NCBI RefSeq assembly: GCF_028640845.1
Contig: NC_080540.1
Span: forward strand, 163,873,438 to 163,937,437
Source of the DNA: Ahaetulla prasina
Taxonomy: Eukaryota; Chordata; Lepidosauria; Squamata; Colubridae
Reading direction: 5' to 3'
Length of the DNA stretch: 64,000 bases
Notes under the pieces: generated by a model
What the model was told of the DNA's origin: nothing
Seen by the model: the letters and a program-made list of their open reading frames with translations, nothing else
Database searches by the model: none
Shown: positions 1-10,497 of the stretch, one piece after another
Numbering within the stretch: position 1 is the first letter of the stretch
How the letters are laid out: each line of letters starts with the position of its first letter
Program-made: the position numbers and the translations under genes

Positions 1-186
1 GTGGGGTGGGGTGGGGAGGATCATAGCTTCACGCAGAGCTCAGATTCCCTTGCACCAGGTAGCCATTTTGTTCTCAAATTGCCTGCTAGGAGGGAAGTGG
101 CAACAGCTTGCAACCTTCCCTGATGGCTTCCTCATTGACTTTCTGGGGACTTCTCATTGACTTCTCCAGCAGAGAAGACTGCAAAT

Positions 187-283
187 GGGGATCACATAAT
201 TGCGTAGCATTTGGTAACCAGTCATAAATGTGAGCAGGTTCCCAAGCACCCAGGCTGCGATTATATGACCATGGGGGTGGTTT
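187..283 (-). mobile_element. Fragment of mariner/Tigger-like MITE
   Basis: The stretch carries the phrases GTCATAAATGTGAG and GATTATATGACCATGG, which recur in the fuller copies at 5067-5437 and 26577-26959. It is an isolated internal piece without termini. Family assignment is by comparison within the window only. Confidence 0.45.
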
Positions 284-950
284 GACTTCCAGCTGCTGGA
301 ATTCCATGTTGTCTGAATGCATTTCAATTTGCTACATACAGTCCCTTTCAACCTGGAAATTGCCAGAAACCCTTGTTTCCAAAGAAAGAAAAATGCAATG
401 GAGTATAATTAATATACTAGAAACTGGTTCCAAATCTACCTACAATTTTTCCTAGCAAGTTCCTTAAAAATTAAATAAGATGGGAGCAAGCGAACCTTAC
501 AGGAACTTCCAGGACAATTCCCAACACACTGAGCAGATAACTCCCATTTATGGTAGAGGAAGTGGTATCAAAAGTTGCTGAGATTCAAGGCTATCAACAG
601 AGATGCATTCTCCATCGTTCTCAAAGTACAGTTCATCTATCAGGGTGATCAAAGCTATTCCTGCTAAATCCAAACATGACTGGAAGGAATCTAAATAATT
701 TGAATCCCCTAAGAAATCCTGGAATTGTGACACAATTATCTTCTCCACCAATTTAATATGGAATATTAGCTTCCCCAATAGCTTCCAAAAACAGTTGCTT
801 TTTAAGCAGTGGCTTCACTTCCTTTAAAATGGCACAAAACTCTGCCAGGGAAGCATGTTAATAATGTCAAAGATCAATGGCAGAATGACCCTTACAGGAT
901 TTTATAAGCCAAGTTGGGTGGTCTCTAACAACCAAATAGCTTCACAAACT
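284..950. other. No gene or repeat recognised
   Basis: Only short chance open frames are present. I see no splice-flanked coding segment, low-complexity tract or known repeat terminus. The extreme left end (1-20) is a short GGGGT simple repeat. Confidence 0.4.
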
Positions 951-956
951 ATTTCA

Positions 957-1240
957 AGGGCCTCTGGTGGCTCAGCAGACTAAGCAGTCTGTTATTAACA
1001 CAGCTGCTTGCAATTACTGCAAGTTCAAGTCCCACCAGGCCCAAGGTTGACTCAGCCTTCCATCCTTTATAAGGTAGGTAAAATGAGGACCCAGATTGTT
1101 GGGGGCAATAAAAGTTGACTTTGTATATAATATACAAATGGATGAAGACTATTGCTTAACACAGTGTAAGCCGCCCTCAGTCTTCGGAGAAGGGCGGGAT
1201 ATAAATGCAAATAAATAAATAAATAAATAAAAAACAAAAA
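957..1240 (+). mobile_element. tRNA-derived SINE with L2-like tail
   Basis: The 5' part resembles a tRNA-type pol III promoter: an A-box-like GTGGCTCAGCAG and a B-box-like GTTCAAGTCCC. A body shared with the copy at 29925-30215 follows (CAGCCTTCCATCC, AAAATGAGGACCCAG). The 3' end has a CCGCCCT/AGGGCGG hairpin and an (AAAT)n tail, like the L2 3' ends at 4081 and 36960. That fits a SINE mobilised by the resident L2. Confidence 0.7.
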
Positions 1241-1526
1241 ACTGTTTCTCTGCCTTCCCCAAAAAACTGCTTTAGATTTACATTATCAAACTGAATGTAG
1301 GATGTAGTACAATTTTGTCCAAAGTGGAACTAAACTCAGCATGAATTTAAGCAGTAATATCTGAATAAATTGTTCAAAATAGACTTCATAGGGCATGAGA
1401 GATTTGCTAGGGCCAACAAGAGGCAAGTAATTTGCCCAATAGCCCTGGAGATTTTCTCTAGCTGGGAGGAAAAAAATCAAAGAGTCTTTTTCCTAATCAG
1501 AATAGGCACCTATCCTGGGTCTAGCA

Positions 1527-1764
1527 CAGGGGTGAAATCCAGCAGGTTCTGGCAGGTTCTGGAGAACCGGTAGCAGAAATTTGGAGTAGTTCAGAGAACC
1601 GGCAAATACCACCTCTGGCTGGCCCCAGAGTGGGGTGGGAATGGAGATTTTGCAATATCCTTCTCCCAGGAGTGGGGATTTTGCAGTATCCTTCCCCTGC
1701 CACACCCACCAAGCCACACCACGCCCACAGAACCGGTAGTAAAAAAAATTGGATTTCACCACTG
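1527..1764 (-). mobile_element. Non-autonomous hAT element, CAGGGGTGAAATCC family
   Basis: The 238-bp element begins CAGGGGTGAAATCC and ends GGATTTCACCACTG, an imperfect terminal inverted repeat. A perfect 8-bp duplication, GTCTAGCA, lies at 1519-1526 and 1765-1772. The same family occurs at 5675-5930, 14703-14942 and 33518-33775. It encodes no protein and must have been moved by a transposase in trans. Confidence 0.88.
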
Positions 1765-1772
1765 GTCTAGCA

Positions 1773-2220
1773 CCTAACTCTAGACCTCTAACTTAGTCTA
1801 CTCATATGCTTTCAGGCTCACAATTTTTCAGTTTAACATGGGTGTTAAGGGGGCTAACATGAGACAGTGGCAGGTAGGTATTGCTAAAAGGACAATATGA
1901 CAAATGGAGAAGCCATCCCACAAAGTCTCCTGGAATCCAAATGGATGCATGAATCTCTGAATATGAACCAAACTGATTCGATAAATTTGCTGCACCCATC
2001 AGGCCTTTACCAGGTAATGATCAATACATGGTAAGGACAACATTTCCAAGATCCCATACTTATTAGTCTCTTTCAGGATGAAAGTTAAAGTAAGAGTATG
2101 GCCTATCTGTTTAATAAAATCCATGAAATCATGAAGGCTATATGATTTTGAGATAGCTTTGACCAAATCTGTCAAGATAGCCTTGATGTGAATGTTCAAG
2201 TCCTCCAAGACCAAAAGTCT
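1773..2220. other. No gene or repeat recognised
   Basis: I find no supported coding segment or repeat terminus here. Confidence 0.35.
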
Positions 2221-2462
2221 TAGAATTTGAATGAATAATGAATAATGAATAATGAATGAATAATTTAATTTCTATACCGCCCTTCTCCTGAAGGACTCAG
2301 GGCGGTTTACAGCCAAGTAAAACACAATGAAAACGTTCAATATACAATTTAAAAACCAATTTAAAAAACCTATTCAATTTGGCCCATTAATTAAAATACA
2401 TATTAAAACCATAAAAACCCCATTAAAATTACTAGTAAATTTCAATTTTATGCCAGTCCAAT
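2221..2462 (-). mobile_element. L2-like LINE 3' end
   Basis: Read on the minus strand, this holds only the 3' UTR. The CCGCCCT/AGGGCGG hairpin lies at 2277-2310 and an (AATG)n-type tail at 2227-2260. It stops near TATGCCAGTCC, just where the longer copy at 4071-5047 enters its reading frame, so it is a strongly 5'-truncated insertion. Confidence 0.65.
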
Positions 2463-2689
2463 TTCCAGTGCTATTTTCAAGAGTTATGGATTCATTTAGG
2501 CAGCAGGCCAGCTATTTCACCAATAAAATCTATGTATTTGTTTGACAGTTCTTGGACTACATCTCTTCAGAAGGAGAGGAGATATGGAAAAAGAGACAGC
2601 GATCATAGAATCAAGAAATACCCCTTCCTTGACCATTAGTTTGGCACTACTCCTGTTCAGGGGTTCTCGTCTGGCAAGGACTCCATGAT

Positions 2690-2936
2690 ACACCCTTGAT
2701 AGCAATAGCAGTAGCACTTATTATATACTGCTTCCTAGTGCCCTTTCTAAGTGGTTTACAGAGTCAGCCTATTGCCCTCAAAAATCTGGGTCATCATTTT
2801 ATCCACCTCAGAAGGATGGAAGGCTGAGTTCAACCTTGAGCCGGTCAGGATCGAACTCCTGGCAATGGGCAGGGTTACCCTGCAATACTGCATTCAAATG
2901 TTACACTGCGCCACCACGGCTCTTAATATTGCCTTT
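2690..2936 (-). mobile_element. tRNA-derived SINE, minus orientation
   Basis: On the minus strand the head at 2936 reads GGTGGCGCAG (A-box region), followed by GTTCGATCC (B box). The body carries CAGCCTTCCATCC. The 3' end is a short AGCAAT-type simple repeat at 2696-2716. It is related to, but distinct from, the SINE at 957-1240. Confidence 0.65.
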
Positions 2937-3067
2937 CCCTATTATAAGATGCTAGATAAGATATAAGAAGTTAACACCTTTAGTATCTCCTCAGACATAT
3001 CTTGGTAAAATAAAAGAGGCAGCAACAGGAGGTATTCTGAATGTAACTTTCCTTCTTGGATGCTTTT

Positions 3068-3217
3068 GCTTTATGATTTATGATTTATATTGATATATTG
3101 ACCATCAATTGTGTTGTAAATGTTGTACCTTGATGAACGTATCTTTTCTTTTATGTACACTGAGAGCCTATGCACCAAGACAAATTCCTTGTGTGTCCAA
3201 TCACACTTGGCCAATAA
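3068..3217 (+). mobile_element. CR1 LINE 3' end
   Basis: A conserved 3' UTR (TTGTACCTTGATGAA, TATGCACCAAGACAAATTCC, CACTTGGCCAATAAA) leads straight into the ATTCT array. The same tail recurs at 10498-10680, 20938-21012, 26440-26572, 44505-44805 and 48170-48300. The whole reading frame is missing. Confidence 0.75.
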
Positions 3218-3283
3218 AAAATTCTATTCTATTCTATTCTATTCTATTCTATTCTATTCTATTCTATTCTATTCTATTCTTTT
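3218..3283 (+). repeat. (ATTCT)n microsatellite, about 13 units
   Basis: A perfect pentanucleotide run begins exactly where the CR1 tail ends, as expected if the LINE 3' end seeded it. Confidence 0.95.
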
Positions 3284-3299
3284 TCCCCCCTACAGTACG

Positions 3300-3834
3300 T
3301 CTGCACAAATGTGTAGAGGGGGGAAAGGCAATTAATTAATCACTGAAGGCCATGAAGAAAGAGCTGGAATGCTGATGATCAACCTGTACGGTGGCTAGAG
3401 GAGCAGTGGCAAGACTGGAGCTGGCAGCTTTGGTGAGACCTGAAGGCATTGAAAGCACTTAGCAGCCCATCTTTCAGAACGGTGTTGCTGAATTTGTTGA
3501 CTTAAAAAAAAAAAAAACTCCAGTGGACCACACAAGGCTGTTTAGCAGGCTGCATGGAGCTCACGGACCATATGTTGCGCAGGCGTGCCCTACATAATTT
3601 AGATATGAGCAACAATGCCCCTGAAGAAAGCTGAGAAATGCGTATCTGGGTGCCAAAATTCTCCACCCACCACTAAAAAAAAAATCGGTATCACAAAAAG
3701 CTAGGATATAAAATGCACTGTTCCCCTCCCAAAAAGAGTTATGAGAAGTCAACAGAGAAAGAAATGAGGCCACAAAAAGAGTCATTTCTCTATCCTCAGC
3801 CCTGCTAATGATTTTAAACAATTTATGACATTTC
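3300..3834. other. No gene or repeat recognised
   Basis: This holds a short poly-A near 3503 and otherwise no recognisable feature. Confidence 0.35.
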
Positions 3835-4066
3835 TTCATTGTGGCAGCCCCCACATTATGGAACACTGCCCATCTGAATCTACAAACAGCCCCTGCCTTT
3901 TAATATTCTAAGGCTGTATTCTTTCAATGAGCCTTCAATCTCCAGTGGGGTCTTCGTACTCTACATGTAATATTTGGGTTTTATAATGATGCTTTTTTTA
4001 AAATTTTGTGTCTTACTGTAAGCTGCCCAAAGCATGCCTAGAAGTTAGGGTGGATTGTAAGCATGG
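3835..4066 (+). mobile_element. Old L2-like LINE 3' end
   Basis: The frame at 3843-3865 reads AAPTLWN, the hallmark found near the C-terminus of L2-clade ORF2. A decayed UTR and a CTGCCCAAAGCATGCC remnant of the terminal hairpin follow. It is much more diverged than the neighbouring minus-strand L2. Confidence 0.5.
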
Positions 4067-4067
4067 C

Positions 4068-5047
4068 AAATTTATTTATTTATTTTTATTTTTATTTATT
4101 TTATTAAATTTTTATACCGCCCTTCTCCCGAAGGACTCAGGGCGGTGTACAGCCAGAATAAAATATAAAATATATACAATTAAAAGAAATTAAAATAAAC
4201 TATTACTAAACGGCCGGTAATTTAAAAGATTTAAAAAATTTAAAATATTACTAAAACCCCAATTTAAAATCAACTATTTATGCCAGTCCTGCTTGAATGA
4301 ATAAATATGTTTTTAGCTCACGACGAAAGGTCCGAAGATCAGGCACTTGACGTAAGCCAGGGGGGAGTTCGTTCCAGAGCGTCGGTGCTCCCACAGAGAA
4401 GGCCCTACTCCTGGGGGCCGCCAGCCGACATTGTTTGGCAGACGGCACCCTGAGAAGGCCCTCTCTGTGAGAGCGTACGGGTCGATGGGAGGCATAAGGT
4501 AACAGCAGGCGGTCTCGTAAGTACCCGGGTCCTAAGCCATGGAGCGCTTTAAAGGTGGTAACCAGGATCTTGAAGCGCACCCGAAAGACTACAGGAAGCC
4601 AGTGCAGACTACGGAGCAGTGGTGTTACATGGGAGCCACGAGCGGCTCCCATTACCACTCGCGCAGCTGCATTCTGGACTAACTGCAGCCTCCGGGTGCA
4701 CCTCAAGGGCAGCCCCATGTAGAGAGCATTGCAATAATCCAGCCGAGACGTAACCAGAGCGTGAGTGACTGTGCATAAGGCCTCCCGGTCAAGGAAGGGA
4801 CGCAACTGGCGAACCAAGCGAACTTGGTAAAAGGCCCTCCTGGTGACGGCCGCCAGATGTTCATCAAAGGACAGCCGACCATCCAGGAGGACGCCCAAGT
4901 TGCGAACCACCTCCTTTGGGGCCACTAACTCGCCCCCAACAGTCAGCTGCGGGAGCAGCTGACTGTACCGGGGTGCCAGCATCCACAGCCACTCCGTCTT
5001 GGAGGGATTGAGCTTGAGTCTGTTTCTCCCCATCCAGACCCGATTCT
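4068..5047 (-). mobile_element. 5'-truncated L2-clade LINE
   Basis: The insertion reads leftward: the 3' third of ORF2 (4278-5033), a UTR, the CCGCCCT...AGGGCGG hairpin (4117-4147) and a TTTA-rich tail (4068-4105). Everything upstream of the post-catalytic part of the reverse transcriptase is missing. A mariner-like MITE starts 20 bp beyond its 5' edge. Confidence 0.85.
4278..5033 (-). pseudogene. L2-type ORF2 C-terminal fragment
   Basis: The frame runs 251 codons without a stop or frameshift. It covers the region after the FADD active site. It opens with LNPSKTEWLW, continues with LGVLLDGRLSFDEHL and SRLDYCNALYMGLP, then LQLVQNAAARVV and LHWLPV, and ends with LWNELPPGLR and LKTYLF. This order of motifs is typical of the L2 thumb and C-terminal region. 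In the full family this part binds template RNA and follows an endonuclease and polymerase that are absent here, so the fragment cannot be active. The undamaged frame implies a fairly recent insertion. The methionine at 5033 is internal to the original protein, not a true start. Confidence 0.85.
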
Positions 5048-5066
5048 AAAATATTCCCACCCAATA

Positions 5067-5437
5067 CAGGTGGTCCTCGATTTACAACAGTTCATTTAGA
5101 GACTGTTCAAAGTTACAGCGGCACTGAAAAAAAAAGGGACTTACAACCGGTTTTCACACTTACGACCATTGCAGCATCCCTATGATCACGTGATCAAAAT
5201 TCAGACGTTTAGCAACTGGTTCACATTTATGATGGTGGCAGTGTCCTGTGATCAGCTGTTTTGCGACCTTTTGACAAGCAAAGTCAAATCCAGATTCACT
5301 TAACAACCGTGTTACTAACTTAACAAATGCAACGATTCACTTAACAACTGCAGCAAGGAAGGTCGTAAAATGGAGCAAATGTGTTTAACAAATGTTTCAC
5401 TTAGCAACTTAGATTTTGGGCTCAATTGCAGTTGTCA
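5067..5437 (+). mobile_element. Mariner/Tigger-like MITE
   Basis: It starts after a TA with CAGGTGGTCCTCGATTTAC and shares its interior with 26577-26959 and 44125-44410, including CACTTACGACCATTGCAGC and CACGTGATC. The right end is decayed around 5420-5437 (GGGCTCAATTGCAG). It has no coding capacity. Placement in the TA-targeting superfamily is inferred from the TA flank. Confidence 0.65.
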
Positions 5438-5674
5438 TTTTCTCCTTGTTTCTAGCTTGCTAACTGCTGACATTTCTGCTGCTTTCTTGTTCTTATTGAG
5501 GTACGATTGGCTCTCTCAGGCTTTGAAGAGGCAAGTTTTATTGTTGCTGGGGATGCATGGGCTTATCCCATGCTCTTATCCCATGCTCTGTCATCTTGCT
5601 TCCTGCAGCTATTGTGACCATCACTAAGAATAACCTCAATTCTTACGGAGTGGTTAATCCCAAATGGTGGATTT

Positions 5675-5930
5675 CAGTAGTGAAATCCAAATTCTTTTAC
5701 TACTGGCTTTACTCGTGGCTTGGTAGGCGTGGCTTGGTGGGCATGGCAGGGGAAGGATGTTGCAAAATCTCCATTCCCTCCCCACTCCAGGGGGAAGGAT
5801 GTTGCAAAATCTCCATTCCCACCACACTCTGGGGCTGGCCAGAGGTGGCATTTGCCGGTTCTCCGAACTACTCAAAATTTCCGCTACTGGTTCTCCAGAA
5901 CCTGTCAGAACCTGCTAGATTTCACCCCTG
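5675..5930 (+). mobile_element. Non-autonomous hAT element, CAGGGGTGAAATCC family
   Basis: The left end reads CAGTAGTGAAATCC and the right end GATTTCACCCCTG. The interior matches the copies at 1527, 14703 and 33518 (GGAAGGATGTTGCAAAATC, repeated). The flanking 8-mers do not match, so the duplication has decayed or an end was rearranged. Confidence 0.78.
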
Positions 5931-5934
5931 AAAT

Positions 5935-6385
5935 GAGCATTTCTAAATGCTTTCTCATGATCAAAAGAGAAGGAAACGGACTGTGAATCCAGGGAAGAAA
6001 ATGGACTTGCCAACCTTTGAACATACTTGTGAGTTTAAACAATCCAAGTGTCCTCAGACTTGAAGATCCTTAAATATTTGCTCTTATAATAATCTTTCAG
6101 ACAGTTAGATTTTAATGGAACATCTTTTATTTAATCAGCTGGGGAAAAGGCATAAGTGGCATTCTTTGACAAACAGTAAAAATCTGCAGCAGCTTAACAA
6201 CTAATAACAAATTAAACTTTCCATGGATCATAATCTACTTCATGAAGAGCAGAGTCCTGTGAGAGAAGTAATATATTTAGACAGTTGTTGCTGGGGAGGG
6301 AGAATAAGAGAAAAGAAAACTGGAAGAGGAAAGGGGTGGGAGAAAGAATTGGTCCAGGTAGTGATCCAAAATAAGACCATAGTTT
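5935..6385. other. Mostly unrecognised sequence
   Basis: I see no coding segment or terminus up to the hammerhead-like motif at 6392. Confidence 0.35.
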
Positions 6386-6470
6386 AGGGCTCTGATGAAG
6401 GGGCCTGTAATCCATGAAAGCTTATGCTTATATAAACATTTGTTGTTAAGATGCCAAAAGTCTAATGAAA
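6386..6470 (+). ncRNA. Hammerhead-like ribozyme relic of a Penelope-type repeat
   Basis: An intact core heptamer CTGATGA (6392-6398) is followed by a partly decayed stem II (6400-6415). Next come GAA (6416-6418), a 3-bp stem III of AGC (6419-6421) and GCT (6426-6428) closed by TTAT, and a U (6429) at the expected cleavage position. Hammerheads of this kind occur in Penelope-like element terminal repeats. Catalysis here is doubtful because stem II has mismatches. Confidence 0.5.
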
Positions 6471-6508
6471 AAAAATGCAAAGTAATTTAGATTGCCTCCA
6501 GTTAAGTT

Positions 6509-6521
6509 AAGACTTTCAACT
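6509..6521 (+). repeat. Left target-site duplication of the L1 insertion
   Basis: AAGACTTTCAACT here recurs at 9717-9729, directly after the poly-A of the L1. Two of the matching A residues could belong to the tail, so at least 11 bp are certain. Confidence 0.9.
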
Positions 6522-7352
6522 CAACAGGATAAAATTAAAAAGGCCTTCTCAGAATTTTATACTGCTCTATATGCAAAAGATAAAATATCGAATAGGGACA
6601 TTTATGATTATTTGAAAGATTATAAGGTTAATACTCTAACATTAGAACAGAGGGAGGAGTTGAATCGGCTGATAGCTACTGGAGAAATAGTGGAGGCAAT
6701 TAAACAATTAAAAATGGGGAAAACCTCTGGTACAGATGGTCTTACGGCAAGTTATTATAAAAAATTACAGGATGAAATATTAGGCCCACTTAAAGAATTA
6801 TTTAATCTGATACAACTAGGAGTGGGAATACCCCCGTCATGGAAAACATCTTTGATTTCACTGATATCAAAAGAAGAGCAAGATTGCTCTAAACCCGGTA
6901 ACTACAGGCTGATTTCACTTTTAAATAATGATTATAAGATTTTTGTTAAAATAATAGCAAATAGATTAATGTTAATTTTACAACAAAGAATTCATACTGA
7001 TCAATCTGGTTTTATAAAAGGGAGGCAGATGAGGAATAATGTTAGACAGATTATTAATATATTGGAATATTTGGAAAAGAAGAATACTTCAGCAGCACTT
7101 ATTTTTTTGGATGCGGAAAAGGCCTTTGATCGATTGCATTGGGATTTTTTATTTAAATTAATAGAGAAAATGCAATTTGGAGATTGTTTTGTTAGAATAA
7201 TTAAAGCGATTTATGGAGAGCAAACAGCTCAGATTATAATAAATGGTAGTTTGACAGAAGTTATTAAGATTGCGAAAGGAACGAGACAGGGATGTCCTTT
7301 ATCACCACTATTGTTTGTTTTGACTCTGGAACCTTTATTAGATAAAATATGA
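6522..7352 (+). pseudogene. L1 ORF2 reverse transcriptase fragment
   Basis: The reading frame carries the L1 reverse-transcriptase core: GKTSGTDGL, NYRLISLLN, DQSGFIKGRQ, FLDAEKAFDRLHW (first catalytic aspartate) and KGTRQGCPLSPLLF. It ends at an in-frame TGA (7350-7352), where a CpG-type CGA to TGA change is the simplest explanation. The frame continues beyond the stop. The apparent start at 6492 lies in flanking DNA and is not a real initiation site. Confidence 0.9.
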
Positions 7353-7700
7353 GAATTAACGGAAATAGAGGGAATTAAAGTTAGACAATATGAGTACAAA
7401 GTTAGAGCTTTTGCAGACGATGTAGTGGTTACTTTAATAAATCCTATAAATTCAAGTAGATTTTTGTTGGAAGCAATTGATAAATATGGAAAGGTATCAG
7501 GATTTAAAATAAATCAGAATAAAACAAAAGTGATAATCAAAAATATGTCTATACAACAGAAACAAAAACTAGAGGAAATAACAGGATTTGAGGTGGTAAA
7601 AAAGGTTAAATACTTAGGGGTTTATATTAGCTCATCGAATAAGAAACTTTATAAGAATAATTATGACTTGTTATGGCAAAAAGTTCAGAATGATATGAGT
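7353..7700 (+). pseudogene. L1 ORF2 continuation with FADD motif
   Basis: In the same frame beyond the premature stop, FADDVVV lies at 7410-7430, carrying the second and third catalytic aspartates. KYLGVYISSSNKK follows, as in the L1 thumb region. The frame is lost at the junction of the tandem duplication near 7701. Confidence 0.85.
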
Positions 7701-8102
7701 GTCTGGAAAAATTGCAGTTGTCGTTATTGGGGAGGATTGCTATTAAAATGAATGTGTTACCTAGATTTTGTTTCTGTTCCAGATGATACCAATAATTAAG
7801 AAAGATAAAAATCTGGAGGATTGGCAGATTGGGATTAATAAATTTATATGGCAGGGTAAAAAGGCGAGGTTAAAATGAAAATAATACAGGACTCACGGGA
7901 AAGAGGTGGCTTAAAATGCCTAATTTTAAACTATATTATGAAGCAGTAGCCCTTTCAGTAATAAGTGACTGGTTTAATTTAACGGAGGAAAGAATTTTGA
8001 ATATAGAAGGTTATGACTTGTTATATGGATGGCATGCGATTTATTTTATGAAAAAAGTGGATAGGGCTTTTAAGAATCATGTGTTGAGAAGTGCTCTTTA
8101 TG
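7701..8102 (+). repeat. Tandem duplication unit 1 within L1
   Basis: It begins with GTCTGGAAAA and repeats as unit 2 at 8103-8510. This copy has at least four small deletions relative to unit 2, for example at 7735 and 7868, and these break the frame. Confidence 0.92.
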
Positions 8103-8510
8103 GTCTGGAAAAATTGCAGTTGTCGTTATTGGGGAGGATTGCGGCTATTAAAATGAATGTGTTACCTAGATTTTGTTTCTGTTCCAGATGATACCAATAA
8201 TTAAAAAAGATAAAAATTTGGAGGATTGGCAGATTGGGATTAATAAATTTATATGGCAGGGTAAAAAGGCGAGGGTTAAAATGAAAATAATACAGGACTC
8301 ACGGGAAAGAGGTGGCTTAAAAATGCCTAATTTTAAACTATATTATGAAGCAGTAGCCCTTTCAGTAATAAGTGACTGGTTTAATTTAACGGAGGAAAGA
8401 ATTTTGAATATAGAAGGTTATGACTTGTTATATGGATGGCATGCGTATTTATTTTATGAAAAAAGTGGATAGGGCTTTTAAGAATCATGTGTTGAGAAGT
8501 GCTCTTTATG
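8103..8510 (+). repeat. Tandem duplication unit 2 within L1
   Basis: It starts with GTCTGGAAAA, and the same ten bases occur again at 8511-8520, where single-copy ORF2 sequence resumes. The coding content is RERGGLKMPNFKLYYEAVA. This copy is closer to an open frame than unit 1. Confidence 0.92.
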
Positions 8511-9477
8511 GTCTGGAAAAATATTCTTATAAATTAGACTATAAGATTCCTATATGGGTGAGTCCCTAGACATGCAATAGAGAATATAAATATAGAACAG
8601 AAACAGGAAATGATTACTTATAAAGAACTTTTGTATGCTGAAGGAGGTAGATTGCAATTAAAATCATTACAGGTATTAAATGAAGAAGGGAGGAATTATA
8701 CTTGGTTTCAATATGGGCAAATAAGTGCTAGATGGAAAGAAGATCAAAAAATTGGTATAATGCAAAGGAGGAAAATTTAATAAAGCAAATTAGAAATCAG
8801 ACCCAGGAGCATATAAAGAGATTGTATAATGTGTTGCTTGAAATAGATTCGGAAAAGGATTTGGTAAAGGACTGTATGATAAAATGGGCACAGAATATTC
8901 AGGAACCAATAATGTTGGAAACATGGGAGAAAATCTGGGTTAGAAATGTTAAGTTTACACAAGCACAGAATTTAAGGAAAATTTTTATAAGATGTTTTAT
9001 AGATGGCACTTAGATCCCAAAAAATTATCATGTATGTATCCTGATATCCAAGCGAAATGTTGGAGGTGTGATTGTGATGATGCTACATATTTTCATATTT
9101 GGTGGACTTGCAAGAAAATTAAGGCCTTTTGGATAAGAATTTGGTGGATTATTCAAAATGTACTGAAGAAGAAGATAAAGTTCCTGCCACAATTTTTCCT
9201 TTTGGGAATTATAACGGATTGTACAGGGATTGAGACTAAATTGATTCTGAATTTAATAACAGCAGCAAGACTGTTGATTGGACAATACTGGAAGAAAGAA
9301 GAGGTACCTACAATAGAAGAATGGATATTGAAAGTCATTAATTTGGCTGAGATGGCTAAAATCTCAGCTTTTTTAAAAGACAATACGCAGGAAAGATATT
9401 TAATTGAATGGAAAAAATGGATTGATTATTTACAAAATAGATATCAGATTAAGAAATATCAGACTGCCTTTGAATAA
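8511..9477 (+). pseudogene. L1 ORF2 C-terminal region
   Basis: Two frame-shifted open pieces remain: 8732-9013 (LETWEKIWVRNVKF) and 8992-9477. The latter carries the cysteine-rich C-terminal domain CWRCDCDDATYFHIWWTCKK, a nucleic-acid-binding region usual for L1 ORF2, then EEWILKVINLAEMAK. A shift near 8990 separates them and further stops occur at 8560-8730. The natural stop is at 9475-9477. Confidence 0.85.
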
Positions 9478-9716
9478 TTAGGAAGTATTATTTTATGTAA
9501 TGGGGAGTGGGTTGGGAGCTGAAAAGATTTGGATAAGGTTAATTGGATTAGAAGGGAAAAATTTTACTCTATGTTTGGTTTATGTATAACAATACCTTGT
9601 GATTGACCCGGGAAGCCGGGGGGGGGGGAGGGAGGGGGAAGGGGGTTTTCTGGGAGGGAGGGGGAAAAAGGGGGGGAAATGTTTTTGTTTTTTTAAAACT
9701 TTTTCAATAAAAAAAA

Positions 9717-9729
9717 AAGACTTTCAACT
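9717..9729 (+). repeat. Right target-site duplication of the L1 insertion
   Basis: AAGACTTTCAACT matches 6509-6521. Confidence 0.9.
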
Positions 9730-10497
9730 GTGGGTCCATTAACAAAAGGTAGGCTGGGATATATGACTTGTCAGGGCAACAGTGTCAGGCTGTAGTCAGG
9801 TTTTTAGGGAAGTTTTGATTGAAAACAAGCAGTTGCTATATAAAGAGAATTCCTGGATTTTATCACCTCTTCCAGCACTTGCCTTGAAAGGGCTCAACTC
9901 TCTAACTCAAGCTGTTTCTCCAGTGATGAATAGAACAATGTTTGCCATTATGGACAACTGCAGTATAACATTGGACAAGTCTTCAAAGGTAATCCAAATC
10001 AATTATTTTCCACCGTAGGAAATCTTTGCTGTAACAGCTCTGCTATACGGCTTTCATTTTTAGAGAGTTCCTGATTGCAGCTTGGCTCAATTTCTAAATG
10101 TGCTAGAGAGCAAGCCCTACTGAACGTAACGTATTTCCAGATAAACATGCAAAAGGTTGCATCATGAGTCAAAAGACCACACCAGCCTCCCAAGCTTTTC
10201 ACTGAAATATTATTACGATTATTAATTTTAATTTTATACTGCTTTTCCTCCAGAAGAAGCCTCTAGCACTGGAGGAAAAAAGTAATAATATAAGTCATCT
10301 GAAATGAAACCATCAAGAATTGAAACCAACAATTCTAAAAGACAATTAAAATACAAAATTTAAAGGTGAATGGCGAAAATAAGGAACCCAAAAGACCATC
10401 AGGCATTCCAGTCCCAAAATAAAAGCAATAATCATTCTAGACATGTAAAGTAGGAAAGGGTCAAATCTATAAAAATGACTTGCCTGTGTTTTTTTCA
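9730..10497. other. Largely unrecognised sequence
   Basis: Around 10215-10270 there is an AT-rich stretch with TTTATACTGCTTTTCC that may be an old LINE tail. Nothing else could be assigned. Confidence 0.35.

Larger units (their letters stand above)
6522..9716 (+). mobile_element. 5'-truncated L1 LINE with internal tandem duplication
   Basis: This insertion of about 3.2 kb is bounded by 13-bp direct repeats and ends in a G-rich 3' UTR (about 9610-9690) and a poly-A (9709-9716). That is the usual product of target-primed reverse transcription. It contains the reverse-transcriptase and C-terminal parts of ORF2. ORF1, the endonuclease and the 5' UTR are missing. A 402-408-bp segment is duplicated in tandem (7701-8510). 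Confidence 0.92.

Noticed and set aside
957..1040. A true tRNA gene
   Set aside because: The A and B boxes are present but the sequence does not fold into a complete cloverleaf, and it continues into a SINE body.
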